Positions 34,182-43,571 of a stretch of 64,000 nucleotides of DNA are shown here, piece after piece (the first letter of the stretch is position 1; every line of letters begins with the position of its first letter). The stretch covers positions 223,169 to 287,168 of the forward strand of contig NZ_JACBOT010000029.1 in NCBI RefSeq assembly GCF_021532275.1, read 5' to 3'. The notes under the pieces are model-generated. The model was not told where the DNA came from. It worked only from the letters and a program-made list of their open reading frames with translations, and made no database searches. This DNA comes from Brevibacterium sp. UCMA 11754. Lineage in GTDB: Bacteria > Actinomycetota > Actinomycetes > Actinomycetales > Brevibacteriaceae. Made by a program: the position numbers and the translations under genes.

Positions 34182-36497
34182 CTACGCGTCGTCGATCGGA
34201 ATGCGCTTCCGCCACGGCCACCAGACGCTTCGCCCGATGTCGTGGACGAGTGCCGGGACCACGAGCGAACGCACGAGGATCGCGTCGAGCAGGACTCCGA
34301 AAGTGACGATGAAGGCGAGCTGGAACAGGAACATGACCGGGATGACCGCGAGTGCCGCGAAGGTCGCGGCGAGGACGATCCCCGCCGAAGTGATGACCCC
34401 GCCGGTCGCGACGAGCCCGGAGAGCACGCCCTTGCGGGTGCCGAATCGCAGCGATTCCTCACGGACCCTGGACATGAGGAAGATGTTGTAATCGATGCCC
34501 AGCGCCACGAGGAAGACGAACGCGTACAGCGGCACCGAAGGGTCGGCTCCGGAGAATCCGATGATGTGGTTGAACACCAAGGCGGAGACGCCGAGTGCGG
34601 TGCCGAAGGACAGAACCGTCAGCGCCACCAGCAGCAGCGGAGCGAGGAGGGACCTCAGCAGCAGGATGAGGATGACGGTGATGACGAGGAGGATGAGCGG
34701 GATCGCCAGGGTCCGGTCCGCCTCGGCGGTGGTGTTCGTGTCGAGGTCGACGGCTGTCTCCCCACCCACGAGGGCCTGGGCGTCGACATCATGGACGGCG
34801 TCGCGGATCGAGGTGACGGTGTCCTCGGCCGCGAGTGAGTCGGCCGCATCGGACAGGGTGACCTCGAGCAGGACCTGCCCGTCGACCTCGGTGGGTGCCG
34901 GTGGGGACGACTGCGGCGCCTCGGCCGCGTCCGGTCCTCCCCCGCCCTGGGGTGACTGGAGAGTGCCTTCGTCGTCGATGGCGATGGTCCCGCTCGGGAC
35001 GTCATTGGCGACGACGGTCATCGATTCGACCCCGCCGAGGCTGCCGACGGCCTGCGCTGCCTCCTTGAGCTGGCCGTCGGCCACGACGATCTGAGTCGGC
35101 GAACCGGAACCGCCGGGGAAATGTTCGGCGAGGACGTCCTGGCCATCGCGGGCCTGGGATTCGCCGAGGACGAAGTCACTCTGCGCCACTCCGGAGGCCT
35201 TGAACTGCGGGAAAGCGATCAGGGGCAGGGCGAGGAGGACGACGAGACCGATCCAGATTGCCCGCGGACGCCGGGCGACCACCTCGGCGATGCGGTTCCA
35301 CACGCCCTTCTTCGGTGCAGCGGTCCTCTCCGTGCGGACCTTCGGGAGGAAGGGCCAGAAGACAGCGCGGCCGATGACGATGAGGGCGGCAGGCAGGAAT
35401 GTCAGTGCCGCACACATCGCCACGAGGATGCCGATCGCCGCCACGGGGCCAAGGGCTCGGGTCGAGGCCAGGTCGGTGAGCAGGAGGACGAGGAGGCCGG
35501 CGATGACCGTGCCACCCGATGCTGCGATCGGCTCGAGGACGCCTTTGAGCGCTTTGAGTCCGGCCCGGACGCGGTCGCGTTCGGTCAGCAGCGCATCGCG
35601 GAAACGGGCGACGACGAGGAGGGAATAGTCGGTGGTCGCACCGACGACGAGGATGAAGAGAATGCCCTGGACCTGGCCGTTGATGAGGAGGATCCCGGCA
35701 TCGGCGAGGTGCCAGATGACGAAGATCGAGGCCGAGAGTGCTGCCACCGAGGTGAAGAGCACGATGACCGGAAGCAGCGGTGAGCGGTAGACGATGATGA
35801 GGATGACGAAGACCGCGATCAGCGCGACGAGCAGGAGGATGCCGTCGATGCCGGCGAATGCCTCAGAGAGATCGGCAGAGAATCCAGCCGGACCCGTGAC
35901 CTGCACATTCGCCGAGGTGGTGGCGTCGTTGGCCTCGTCGTCGACGGTTGCCGCTTCAGCTGCGATAGGGAATGTCTCGGCGATGATCGAGCGGATCTGC
36001 TCGACATCATCGGCAGTAGTCTCCGTAGAGACCGGGAGGATGAGCTCAAGGGCGTCGCCGTCCTCGGAGGGAATGATCGGTGAGGCATCGGCCGCGAGCA
36101 GCTCCTTGTCCTCGAGCGTCGCGGTCAGGTCATCGAGATCGCGACGGTCGCTGTCGCTGACCCCGTCCTTGTTCTCGAGCACGACGATGGCCGGAACATA
36201 GTCCAGGTCGCTGAACTGATCGATGAGCGCCTGGGCCTTCGTCGACTCAGCCGATTCGGGCAGGAACGACGAGCGATCGTTCGTGGCCACCTCGGAGATC
36301 TTGCCGAAGTAGGGCCCGCCGACTCCCGCGATGGCCACCCAGGCGACCAGGAGGACGGCGAAGAGAGCGATGAGTGAGCGGCGGGCGGGGACTGGTCGGG
36401 TGTGAGTTTTGCCTGCACTTGGGGCTGTGCTGGCTGGGGACTGGATCGAGCCTGGGGTCGGCTCCGGAGGGGTGCTGGTCAGCAGGTGGCGGGGCAT
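34182..36497 (-). CDS. MMPL/RND-family transporter
   Basis: A 771-residue MMPL-type exporter of twelve segments in two similar halves, each with a large extracytoplasmic loop after TM1 and TM7. The proton-relay motifs at the start of TM4 and TM10 are visible as GATTDYSLLVVARFRDAL near residue 285 and GIDYNIFLMSRVREE near 695. Actinobacterial MmpL-like proteins export lipids or drugs. The first 38 residues are Pro/Ser/Thr-rich and probably disordered. No Shine-Dalgarno; TAGTCT close before the ATG may mean a leaderless mRNA. Stand-alone. Confidence 0.9.
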   Translation of the reverse strand: MPRHLLTSTPPEPTPGSIQSPASTAPSAGKTHTRPVPARRSLIALFAVLLVAWVAIAGVGGPYFGKISEVATNDRSSFLPESAESTKAQALIDQFSDLDYVPAIVVLENKDGVSDSDRRDLDDLTATLEDKELLAADASPIIPSEDGDALELILPVSTETTADDVEQIRSIIAETFPIAAEAATVDDEANDATTSANVQVTGPAGFSADLSEAFAGIDGILLLVALIAVFVILIIVYRSPLLPVIVLFTSVAALSASIFVIWHLADAGILLINGQVQGILFILVVGATTDYSLLVVARFRDALLTERDRVRAGLKALKGVLEPIAASGGTVIAGLLVLLLTDLASTRALGPVAAIGILVAMCAALTFLPAALIVIGRAVFWPFLPKVRTERTAAPKKGVWNRIAEVVARRPRAIWIGLVVLLALPLIAFPQFKASGVAQSDFVLGESQARDGQDVLAEHFPGGSGSPTQIVVADGQLKEAAQAVGSLGGVESMTVVANDVPSGTIAIDDEGTLQSPQGGGGPDAAEAPQSSPPAPTEVDGQVLLEVTLSDAADSLAAEDTVTSIRDAVHDVDAQALVGGETAVDLDTNTTAEADRTLAIPLILLVITVILILLLRSLLAPLLLVALTVLSFGTALGVSALVFNHIIGFSGADPSVPLYAFVFLVALGIDYNIFLMSRVREESLRFGTRKGVLSGLVATGGVITSAGIVLAATFAALAVIPVMFLFQLAFIVTFGVLLDAILVRSLVVPALVHDIGRSVWWPWRKRIPIDDA

Positions 36498-36694
36498 AGT
36501 CTCAGACTACGCCAGTAGACGCTTCACCTCGACGTTCACAGCCCGTGGGCCTGCACGAAGTTCTTGAGGATCTGACGGATCCAGTTGTTCTCAATAAGAC
36601 CGTCCACCTCCGTCTTCCAGATAGCTGAAATACCCCTCCGGCGGTCGTCCGGAAGATTGATGCACGAGATCTAGCAGTGTGGGGATAATTCCAC

Positions 36695-37318
36695 CTACGA
36701 GTCATCCTCATGTGCAAAGAGCTCACGCCTATTGCGCAGACCCAACTTCTGAAACGCATTGGATACGTGAGACTTCACAGTAGTGACACTGATATAGAGT
36801 TCGCGAGCTATCTCGGCATTGCTGAATCGCTGCAGCACGAATCCAACAACTTCCGATTCACGTTTGGTGAGCAATGAAGAATTGATCCGGTCATCGAGGT
36901 CACGCGCTGTGGTATCAGAATCCAGTCCAGTGATCCACACCTTTTTGCCTACCGCTGTCGACCTGATGGTCTCCAGCAGGCTTGCTTGGGATTGATTCTT
37001 CGTAAGAAAGCTGTCGGCACCGGATAGAAATGCGAGAGTCGCGTCGCTCGGAGACGTGAACGAGGTGTACATCAGCACCTTCGTCGCCCGTGGCATCGCC
37101 TTGATCTCACGGCAGATCTCGAGCCCCTTGTTCTCTCCTTCGAAGCGAAGAGGAATAATCACGAGATCAACCGCTAGCGTCGACAACTGATCGAAGACTT
37201 CTTCGGTCCGGGCGGCCTGTCCGGCAACACTCATATCTTCTTGTGCCGAAACAACGGTAGTCAGACCAAGGCTGACGATGGGGTGGTCTTCGACAATCAG
37301 CACCGCAATGCTCGTCAT
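36695..37318 (-). CDS. NarL/LuxR-family response regulator lacking the phospho-acceptor Asp
   Basis: A 207-residue protein with a receiver domain at 1-120 and a LuxR helix-turn-helix at about 146-200 (AEIARELYISVTTVKSHVSN). E10/D11 and K107 of the acid pocket are present, but the aspartate that should follow DLVII is Pro56 (VDLVIIPLRFEG), so it cannot be phosphorylated in the usual way. No histidine kinase is near. It lies 19 bases downstream of the formamidase-like gene, in one operon with the permease. It is an atypical, perhaps ligand- or constitutively controlled, regulator. Codon use is slightly more A+T-rich than flanks. Confidence 0.88.
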   Translation of the reverse strand: MTSIAVLIVEDHPIVSLGLTTVVSAQEDMSVAGQAARTEEVFDQLSTLAVDLVIIPLRFEGENKGLEICREIKAMPRATKVLMYTSFTSPSDATLAFLSGADSFLTKNQSQASLLETIRSTAVGKKVWITGLDSDTTARDLDDRINSSLLTKRESEVVGFVLQRFSNAEIARELYISVTTVKSHVSNAFQKLGLRNRRELFAHEDDS

Positions 37319-37337
37319 TCCTGGCTGTCCGTTCTAC

Positions 37338-38225
37338 TCACCCGAATTCCATTGGGCACCACTCCGACGGAATGGTGATGCGTGCAGTGTGAAGTGGATT
37401 GACCAGTTGGCTGATTTCGGCGTTGGAGACAATGCTGGTCAAACGATAGGCATCCTCCCATCCCAGGTCATGCCATAGCCGCATGAGGTCAACCGCTTCT
37501 TCGAAACCCGCCCGAACGGCTTCGTGTATGTCCTCTGCACTGGAGAGCACACTCATTCCTGCAGAATGGATCACCACAGGCAGATGTCCTTCGTGGTCGA
37601 CTTTACGGATGCTCAGTTGGATCTCCCCCGAGATCTCGATGCCAGTTCCGCCGAGTTCTCCATCACCTTGTGCTGCATGCAGATCACCGGCAGACACAAG
37701 GCCCCCGTCATGCTGCGCCTGAAGCAGAAGCCCGCTGCCGGGCCTCAACGTACGAGTATCGAGATTGCCACCGTGGACTCCAGGCAACTCGGTATTGATC
37801 TCTCCGACCCGAGGCGCAACTCCGAGGACGCCGACCATTGGTGCAATTTCCACCGCCAGTGTGTCCGTGATCCACGCCCGCCCATCATCAACAGGCACGA
37901 TCCGTGAGCTGGCCTGTTCGATCTTGTCGCCCAGAATGCCCAACCCCGGGGACAGAGCCATGACGCCCCATCGACCGACACTCACACGTTCGATTTCGAT
38001 CAAGATCCAGTCGCCGGCCTGAACTCGCTCAACCGCGACAGGACCTGTCGCGCGATTGAACTTGGCCATGTCGACATCCGGCCGCAGAACCCGCTCCGAA
38101 TCGATCTGTCCTGCGTAGCAGTCAAATGTCTCCAGGACAAAGGATTGGCCAGTCGCAACCGTTGCCACCACATTGTTGATGCCCGATAACGCCGACGATG
38201 ATTCTGTGTTTGGAATCCTCAGCAT
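37338..38225 (-). CDS. Acetamidase/formamidase family protein
   Basis: About 295 residues of the FmdA/AmdA type: VLRPDVDMAKFNRATGPVAV near residue 50, a GWI/GDW-like AGDWILIEI, ALSPGLGILGD near 92, PRVGEINTELPGVHGGNLDT near 140-160 and GDLHAAQGDGELGGTGIEIS near 180-200 are the family's metal and active-site stretches. It should hydrolyse formamide, acetamide or a similar amide to ammonia and acid. A longer open frame starts at 38345, but ATG 38225 shares one base with the permease stop (TGATG) and gives the family N-terminus. In operon with an amino-acid-type permease upstream and the atypical response regulator downstream. Confidence 0.87.
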   Translation of the reverse strand: MLRIPNTESSSALSGINNVVATVATGQSFVLETFDCYAGQIDSERVLRPDVDMAKFNRATGPVAVERVQAGDWILIEIERVSVGRWGVMALSPGLGILGDKIEQASSRIVPVDDGRAWITDTLAVEIAPMVGVLGVAPRVGEINTELPGVHGGNLDTRTLRPGSGLLLQAQHDGGLVSAGDLHAAQGDGELGGTGIEISGEIQLSIRKVDHEGHLPVVIHSAGMSVLSSAEDIHEAVRAGFEEAVDLMRLWHDLGWEDAYRLTSIVSNAEISQLVNPLHTARITIPSEWCPMEFG

Positions 38226-39460
38226 CAGGCCCACCCATCGGGAATCAGACCGACCGCATTCAACAGTGAGTAGATGAATGCCAAACCGAAGACGATGATG
38301 AGCAGCGCCTGTATCAGCGGATGTGCGATCCACCCGGCTGTCCATGCGGGCTCCTGGTCACCGAATCTGCGTGCACGATGCAACATGAGCACGGGAACTA
38401 CGGACATGATGGCTCCGGCGAACCCTCCCGCATAACCAAGCGCCGCAACGAATCCGGTGAGATGGAATACACCGACCAGAAACGGTGGGATCGCGACAAG
38501 AGCCAATGCGGCGATGCGGTACCCGTTGGCGTTCTCCGCCGGCCATTTGAAACGGTCGAAGATGTTCGTCATCAAGGTCAGAGCGATTGCCCAGAATGAC
38601 GTCATCATCGCCAACAGAGCGAAGACGTTTGAGAGCACATAGGCAACCGGCCCCAGACTCTGGCCCCACCCGATTGTGACCACTTCGGTGATGCTGTCTG
38701 GTCCCAGCATTCCCAGTGCCGCCAATGGGACGATCGCCAGAAGGAATCCTGTGATCCCCATGCCGACGATGACTGCTCGTGGAAGACCCTGCGGATTCGT
38801 CTCAGCCAAGCCACGCGCCAATTCCGGAACAGTGTACTGAGCGATGAACGAGAACACCGCCAGGTTCACGATCGGAATGATGAAGAAGGGGTGCACATAT
38901 GTCAGATGCTCGAGGTGGATCCCCGGCCCGATGAACGTCCAGGCACACAAGAAGAGGATCAGCGCTATCATCGCGATCGACAGCCCCTGCTCAGATCGCC
39001 CCGTCGCCTTGAGCCCGAACCATACGACAACGAGACCCGGGATGAAGAACAGGAAGCTGCCGACGGTTACCGGTATCCCCAGAAGGTCGGCGAGAACATT
39101 GCCGCTGCCCGAGGTATAGGCGATGAGCGCACCCAAACCGTTGATCACGACACCGGCGAAGATCAGCCAGGATCCGGCCTGCCCAAGATACTTCTCTGCC
39201 AGCCCTGACAGTTGCAGCGGTTCTTTCGTGCGCAGGGCGATCTCTGCCACGTAGAGCATCGAGGCCGTGGTCAAGAAGCCTGCCACCAGGAGGGCCACAA
39301 GAAGGGCGAAGAACCCGCCGTTCTTCGCCCCGTACGGAAGACTGAGAATTCCCGCACCGATATTCGCGCCGACGATGATTGAGACACCCTGCCAAAAGGT
39401 GATCGTTTCGCTCTTGCGAATATTCACATTCTGTCTGGGTTGGTCAAACGTCTCACTCAT
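38225..39460 (-). CDS. Amino acid permease, aromatic/neutral amino acid type (HAAAP/SLC38-like)
   Basis: About 411 residues, eleven membrane segments. FWQGVSIIVGANIGAGILSLPYGAKNGG (in part, near residue 22) has the unwound GxGILxLP motif of APC-superfamily transporters, closest in pattern to the tryptophan/tyrosine-permease (HAAAP) branch. It should import an amino acid or a related amine/amide with protons or sodium. GGAGGAG stands eight bases before ATG 39460; the frame is open further to 39502. First gene of the permease-formamidase-regulator operon, so the imported compound may carry the amide that the formamidase removes. Confidence 0.85.
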   Translation of the reverse strand: MSETFDQPRQNVNIRKSETITFWQGVSIIVGANIGAGILSLPYGAKNGGFFALLVALLVAGFLTTASMLYVAEIALRTKEPLQLSGLAEKYLGQAGSWLIFAGVVINGLGALIAYTSGSGNVLADLLGIPVTVGSFLFFIPGLVVVWFGLKATGRSEQGLSIAMIALILFLCAWTFIGPGIHLEHLTYVHPFFIIPIVNLAVFSFIAQYTVPELARGLAETNPQGLPRAVIVGMGITGFLLAIVPLAALGMLGPDSITEVVTIGWGQSLGPVAYVLSNVFALLAMMTSFWAIALTLMTNIFDRFKWPAENANGYRIAALALVAIPPFLVGVFHLTGFVAALGYAGGFAGAIMSVVPVLMLHRARRFGDQEPAWTAGWIAHPLIQALLIIVFGLAFIYSLLNAVGLIPDGWA

Positions 39461-39694
39461 TACCAAGCTCCTCCGGCGGTCCGATTCAGGGCGAGAGATC
39501 ACGCCGAGGTGACGGTGCTCTCCGCAGCTTTCTGCTCATCAGGGTCAAGCATCGTTGCTTTATCAGTTCTCCACTCTATGTGTTCGACGCCACGTCCTTC
39601 TTCCTACCTCAGGGAGGAGATTGAGTTCACGAGCAACTGGGGTGAAGAACCCGCCACCTCCAACTTTTCGTACCCCCTGGTCGAATCCGGACAA

Positions 39695-39706
39695 ATCCTA
39701 TAGGAT
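39695..39706. promoter_or_regulatory. Candidate GntR operator, tetritol operon
   Basis: ATCCTATAGGAT is a perfect 12-bp palindrome 34 bases before the kinase start. It is a good candidate for the site of the GntR regulator encoded in the same operon. A related TCCTGTAGGA occurs at 50858-50867, beside another GntR gene. The rest of 39461-39739 shows no gene. Confidence 0.55.
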
Positions 39707-39739
39707 CCATGAAATAGGAATCAGTTCGAAGGGGAACTC

Positions 39740-41524
39740 GTGACCCGATTATTCAATGACCCGAATGACTTCGTCTCCGACATGTCGCGTGGTTTTGCGC
39801 TCGCCTCGTCCCGCTGGGTGCGAGCCGTCAACGGCGGAGTCGTGCGTTCCACCGCAGCAAGTGAGCCGACGGTCTCGCTCGTCATCGGAGGCGGCAGCGG
39901 CCACTTCCCTGCCTTCTCTGGACTCGTCGGCCCGGGACTGGCCCACGGCACCGCCATGGGCAACGTCTTCGCCTCACCGTCGACGAAGCAGATCATGTCC
40001 GTGGCCCGCGCCTGCGACCAAGGGCGGGGCGTCCTCTTCAGCTACGGCAACTACGCCGGAGACGTCCTCAACTTCGACCAGGCCCAGGAACAGCTGCGGG
40101 CAGAAGGCATCGATGCGCGCACGGTCGTCGTCACCGACGACATCTTCAGCGCCCCCAGCGGAGAGATCGAGAAACGTCGCGGCATCGCCGGTGACCTCGT
40201 CGTCTTCAAGGTCGCCGGAGCCGCCGCCGAGGCGGGCCTCGATATCGCCGACGTCGAACGATTGGCGTCCTCGGCGAACGATCGCACCCGATCGATCGGA
40301 GTCGCGTTCTCCGGCTGCACCCTTCCCGGGGCCGATGAGCCTCTGTTCACAGTGCCAGACGGGCAGATGGCCATCGGGTTGGGTATCCATGGAGAACCAG
40401 GGATCGACGAGGTCCCCCTCCCCAGCGCAATCCAGCTGGCCGAGCTTCTCGTCTCACGACTCCTCGCCGAGGCACCCGATCGGTCGAAACGAGTGGTTCC
40501 CATCCTCAACGGCCTGGGAACGGTCAAATATGAAGAGCTCTACCTTCTCTACGGGCTCATCGACCCCTTGCTGCGCACCGCCGGCTACGAGCTTGTCGAT
40601 CCGGAGGTCGGAGAATTCTGCACGAGCTTCGACATGGCTGGCCTCTCACTGACTCTCCTGTGGCTTGACGATGAACTCGAACCGCTGTGGGCTGCCCCCT
40701 GCTCATCGGCCGCGTTCACCCGCGGGGAGCTCGGGACCGCGCATCTGCCGACAGGCCTCGCCGGACAGGAGCTCCCACAGGAACAGGTGAACACCGCAGC
40801 ACCGGCTCCCGCTTCGGAGGCTTCACAGCAGCTGGGCAGAGAAGCCTCCGCCGCCTTCACTCGAATCGCCGCCGTCCTCGATGACGCTGCCGGAGAACTC
40901 GGTCGCCTGGACAGCGTTGCCGGAGACGGCGACCACGGAATCGGAATGCAGCGCGGATCGAAGGCGGCAGCACGCGCCGCAGCTGACGCAACGGCCGCCG
41001 GCCACGGTGCCGAGGCGGTGCTGGCCTCGGCCGGTGAAGCCTGGGCCGACGTCGGCGGAGGCACCTCCGGAGCGATTTGGGGACGGATCATCGGCACACT
41101 TGCGGCAGGGTTCGCTGGCGACTCCCGCCCAACTCCCACTTCGATGGCTGCTGCCATCGATGCCGCAGTCGATGAGGTTCGCATGTTCGGCGGAGTCGAG
41201 GTCGGCGAGAAGACACTTCTCGATGCACTCGTCCCCTTCGCCACCGAGTTCTCCCGTACCGTCAGCTCCTCGGGCGACGACTCCTCGCCGCTGGTTCTCG
41301 CCCGGGCGACCACGTGTGCCGCGCACGCAGCGACTCAAGCGGCCCAATCCACTGCAGACCTCGTCGCGATGCGCGGCCGGGCCCGCTCCCACGGTGATCG
41401 CAGTGTGGGCACGCCGGATCCCGGCGCGATCTCCCTGGCGATGATCGCCTCGGCGATCGCTGAACAGTTCACCTCCAACACACCCCTATCTACACCCACC
41501 GAGCGAAAGGCAGCGCGATCATGA
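39740..41524 (+). CDS. DhaK-DhaL fused kinase, erythrulose/dihydroxyacetone kinase type
   Basis: A 594-residue ATP-dependent ketose kinase with DhaK (about 1-330) and DhaL (about 375-585) domains joined by a Pro/Ala linker. DhaK has IGGGSGHFPAFSGLVGPGL near residue 49 and the His that binds the carbonyl in GLGIHGEPGIDEV near 216. DhaL has the ATP/magnesium motif DSVAGDGDHGIGM near 395 and GGTSGAIWGR near 440. Relatives of this layout in Mycobacterium are erythrulose kinases. GTG start with AAGGGGA upstream. It leads a run of seven genes of which six adjoin or overlap by ATGA, and it would phosphorylate the ketotetrose made by the SDR. Confidence 0.88.
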   Translation: MTRLFNDPNDFVSDMSRGFALASSRWVRAVNGGVVRSTAASEPTVSLVIGGGSGHFPAFSGLVGPGLAHGTAMGNVFASPSTKQIMSVARACDQGRGVLFSYGNYAGDVLNFDQAQEQLRAEGIDARTVVVTDDIFSAPSGEIEKRRGIAGDLVVFKVAGAAAEAGLDIADVERLASSANDRTRSIGVAFSGCTLPGADEPLFTVPDGQMAIGLGIHGEPGIDEVPLPSAIQLAELLVSRLLAEAPDRSKRVVPILNGLGTVKYEELYLLYGLIDPLLRTAGYELVDPEVGEFCTSFDMAGLSLTLLWLDDELEPLWAAPCSSAAFTRGELGTAHLPTGLAGQELPQEQVNTAAPAPASEASQQLGREASAAFTRIAAVLDDAAGELGRLDSVAGDGDHGIGMQRGSKAAARAAADATAAGHGAEAVLASAGEAWADVGGGTSGAIWGRIIGTLAAGFAGDSRPTPTSMAAAIDAAVDEVRMFGGVEVGEKTLLDALVPFATEFSRTVSSSGDDSSPLVLARATTCAAHAATQAAQSTADLVAMRGRARSHGDRSVGTPDPGAISLAMIASAIAEQFTSNTPLSTPTERKAARS

Positions 41525-41976
41525 CACTGCGAGTGGTCGTCGGATCCGACGATGCGGGATTCGACTACAAAGAGATCATCAAGTCTGACCTCGGAGATGA
41601 CGCACGCATCACCTCGGTCGTCGACGTCGGAGTCGACTCCGAGTCGCACACCTTCTATCCCTCCATCGCGACCACCGCGGCTGAGATGGTCGCCCGAGGT
41701 GACGCCGATCGCGCGATACTCATCTGCGGCACCGGGCTCGGTGTCGCGATCGCGGCGAACAAGGTCAAGGGCATCCGAGCCGCCACCGCACACGACTCGT
41801 TCAGCGTCGAACGCTCGGTCCTGTCCAACGACGCCCAGATCCTCTGCATGGGCCAACGCGTCATCGGCCTCGAACTCGCCCGTCGTCTGGCCCGGGAATG
41901 GATCGGCTACACCTTCGATCCGGCGAGCGCCTCAAATGACAAAGTGGCACAGATCAGCGCCTACGAGTCCCGCTGA
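41521..41976 (+). CDS. RpiB/LacAB-family sugar-phosphate isomerase (DerI/EryI-like)
   Basis: A 151-residue RpiB-type isomerase. GSDDAGFDYKE near residue 8 and ILICGTGLGVAIAANKVKGI near 65 hold the active-site Asp and Cys (the CGTGxG motif). Housekeeping RpiB converts ribose 5-phosphate and ribulose 5-phosphate; in erythritol clusters this homologue converts D-erythrulose 4-phosphate to D-erythrose 4-phosphate. The ATGA overlap with the kinase gene and the TIM-like neighbour favour the latter. Confidence 0.88.
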   Translation: MTLRVVVGSDDAGFDYKEIIKSDLGDDARITSVVDVGVDSESHTFYPSIATTAAEMVARGDADRAILICGTGLGVAIAANKVKGIRAATAHDSFSVERSVLSNDAQILCMGQRVIGLELARRLAREWIGYTFDPASASNDKVAQISAYESR

Positions 41977-41979
41977 TCC

Positions 41980-42801
41980 ATGCCTGAGACCTACTCGCTC
42001 GCACGCTCTTCGCCACCGTCACCCGCTCTCCCGGACCGGCTCATCGGTATCAGCCTGAAGATGTACATGTCACACGCGCAGACAGTGGACTGGGCCCACA
42101 GGGTCACCGAACTCACGCACGCCCACCCGGCAGTAACCTCGGGGGCGGCAGGACTGGCCCTCCTCCCCCAGTTTCCGTCGATCCCCGCTTGTCTCGACGT
42201 ACCCGGGCCGCTGCAGATCGGAGCCCAGAACCTGTCCGCCGAGGATGCCGGTGCATGGACCGGGGAAGTCTCCGGAGCGGTACTTGCCGAACTCGGCTGC
42301 CGCTATGTCGAAGTGGGTCATGCCGAACGTCGTCGCCACTTCCATGAGACCGATGACATCGTCCGCGCGAAGATCGCCGCCGCACTGCGCCACCGCTTGG
42401 TCCCGGTCCTGTGCGTCGGGGAGGAGACTGCCGGTACACCGGAATCTGCCGCCGCCGAGGTGACCGCCCAGATCCGCTCGGCCCTGCCCACAACGGCTGG
42501 TGACCTGCCACCCCAGAGCGGCGTCGTCATCGCCTATGAGCCGATCTGGGCGATCGGTGCGCAGCAGCCAGCCGCCCCGGATTACATCATCGCCGTCTGC
42601 GAAGCGGTGCGTGCCCGCACTCGCACCCACTTTCCCAATCTCGACTTCCGCCTCATCTACGGCGGAAGCGCGGGACCCGGCCTCCTCACCCGCCTCGACC
42701 CCAGCGTCGACGGACTCTTCCTCGGCCGCTTCGCCCATGACCCCGATTCAGTGCCGAGGATCCTCGATGAACTCGCCGATGTCATTATGCTGAAATCATG
42801 A
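41980..42801 (+). CDS. Triosephosphate isomerase-like protein (LerI/EryH-like)
   Basis: A 273-residue TIM-barrel isomerase of the triosephosphate isomerase family. The Lys is in ISLKMYMS near residue 27, the His in YVEVGHAERRR near 110 and the catalytic Glu in AYEPIWAIG near 183; the phosphate-binding YGGSAGPG lies near 228. The HSER of true TIM reads HAER here and the N-terminus is extended. In erythritol and threitol clusters this homologue isomerises L-erythrulose 1-phosphate to D-erythrulose 4-phosphate. It begins three bases after the RpiB-like stop. Confidence 0.85.
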   Translation: MPETYSLARSSPPSPALPDRLIGISLKMYMSHAQTVDWAHRVTELTHAHPAVTSGAAGLALLPQFPSIPACLDVPGPLQIGAQNLSAEDAGAWTGEVSGAVLAELGCRYVEVGHAERRRHFHETDDIVRAKIAAALRHRLVPVLCVGEETAGTPESAAAEVTAQIRSALPTTAGDLPPQSGVVIAYEPIWAIGAQQPAAPDYIIAVCEAVRARTRTHFPNLDFRLIYGGSAGPGLLTRLDPSVDGLFLGRFAHDPDSVPRILDELADVIMLKS

Positions 42802-43571
42802 ATGCACAGCCTCCGATCCCCCGCGCAGACATCGAACGTCGCGGACTCCGCGACCTCGTCTACGAACACATCCTCGAAATCCTTCTCACCGGAGAGATCT
42901 CCCCAGGCGAAAGAGTGTCCATCGACGGATTGGCCAGACAGCTCAATGTCTCTCCCACCCCCGTGCGTGAAGCACTCGTCGACCTCGAACGCACCGGCCT
43001 CGTCGTCCGCGAGGCCCTGCGCGGCTACCGCGTCTCACCTCCTCTGGAACGCGGACAGCTGCAAGAACTCTTCATCGCCCGAGAAACGGTGGAAACCGCG
43101 GCGACACGACTGGCCACACCGGCCGATGACGAACTGCTCAGAGCACTGGCAGCCGCCCACTCCGAGCATGAGAAGGCCGGTGACCGGGTGCGGGAGACAG
43201 CGGAGCAGGGCAACGAGGCGACAGACAGTCCCGAAGAGGCGCGCCGGATCCAGGTGAGCGCAGCTCAGGAGTACTTCGCCCGCGACCGGGACTTCCACGA
43301 CAGCATCCTCGAGCACTGCGGCAACCGCTACCTCGTCAAGATGTCGCAGGACCTGGGGGCACAGGTCCACCGCCTGCGACAGGCCCTGCCCCACGGCATC
43401 ACCGACGTCGACGAAGCTCTGGCCGAACATCACGCCATCATCGAGGCCTTCGCCTCACCGGACCCGACTGCACCCGAGGCGGCCATGCGCCACCACATCA
43501 GGATGGTCGCTCACCGCGCACTCGTCGAAGACCCTCAAACTCCCACCCAAGAGAACCACGAGGACCCATGA
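42798..43571 (+). CDS. GntR-family regulator, FCD subfamily (tetritol operon)
   Basis: A 257-residue regulator with a winged helix at about 15-85 (DGLARQLNVSPTPVREALVD is the recognition part) and an FCD effector domain after 95, interrupted by a short acidic Glu/Thr insertion near 135-150. It sits within the operon, overlapping its neighbours by ATGA on both sides, so it is made together with the enzymes and probably autoregulates via the palindrome at 39695-39706. The effector is expected to be a tetrulose phosphate. Confidence 0.9.
   Translation: MNAQPPIPRADIERRGLRDLVYEHILEILLTGEISPGERVSIDGLARQLNVSPTPVREALVDLERTGLVVREALRGYRVSPPLERGQLQELFIARETVETAATRLATPADDELLRALAAAHSEHEKAGDRVRETAEQGNEATDSPEEARRIQVSAAQEYFARDRDFHDSILEHCGNRYLVKMSQDLGAQVHRLRQALPHGITDVDEALAEHHAIIEAFASPDPTAPEAAMRHHIRMVAHRALVEDPQTPTQENHEDP

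Noticed and set aside
34094..34462. N-terminal extension of the second GNAT frame
   Set aside because: Ser/Arg-rich, antisense to the MMPL gene; a strong Shine-Dalgarno supports ATG 34093 instead.
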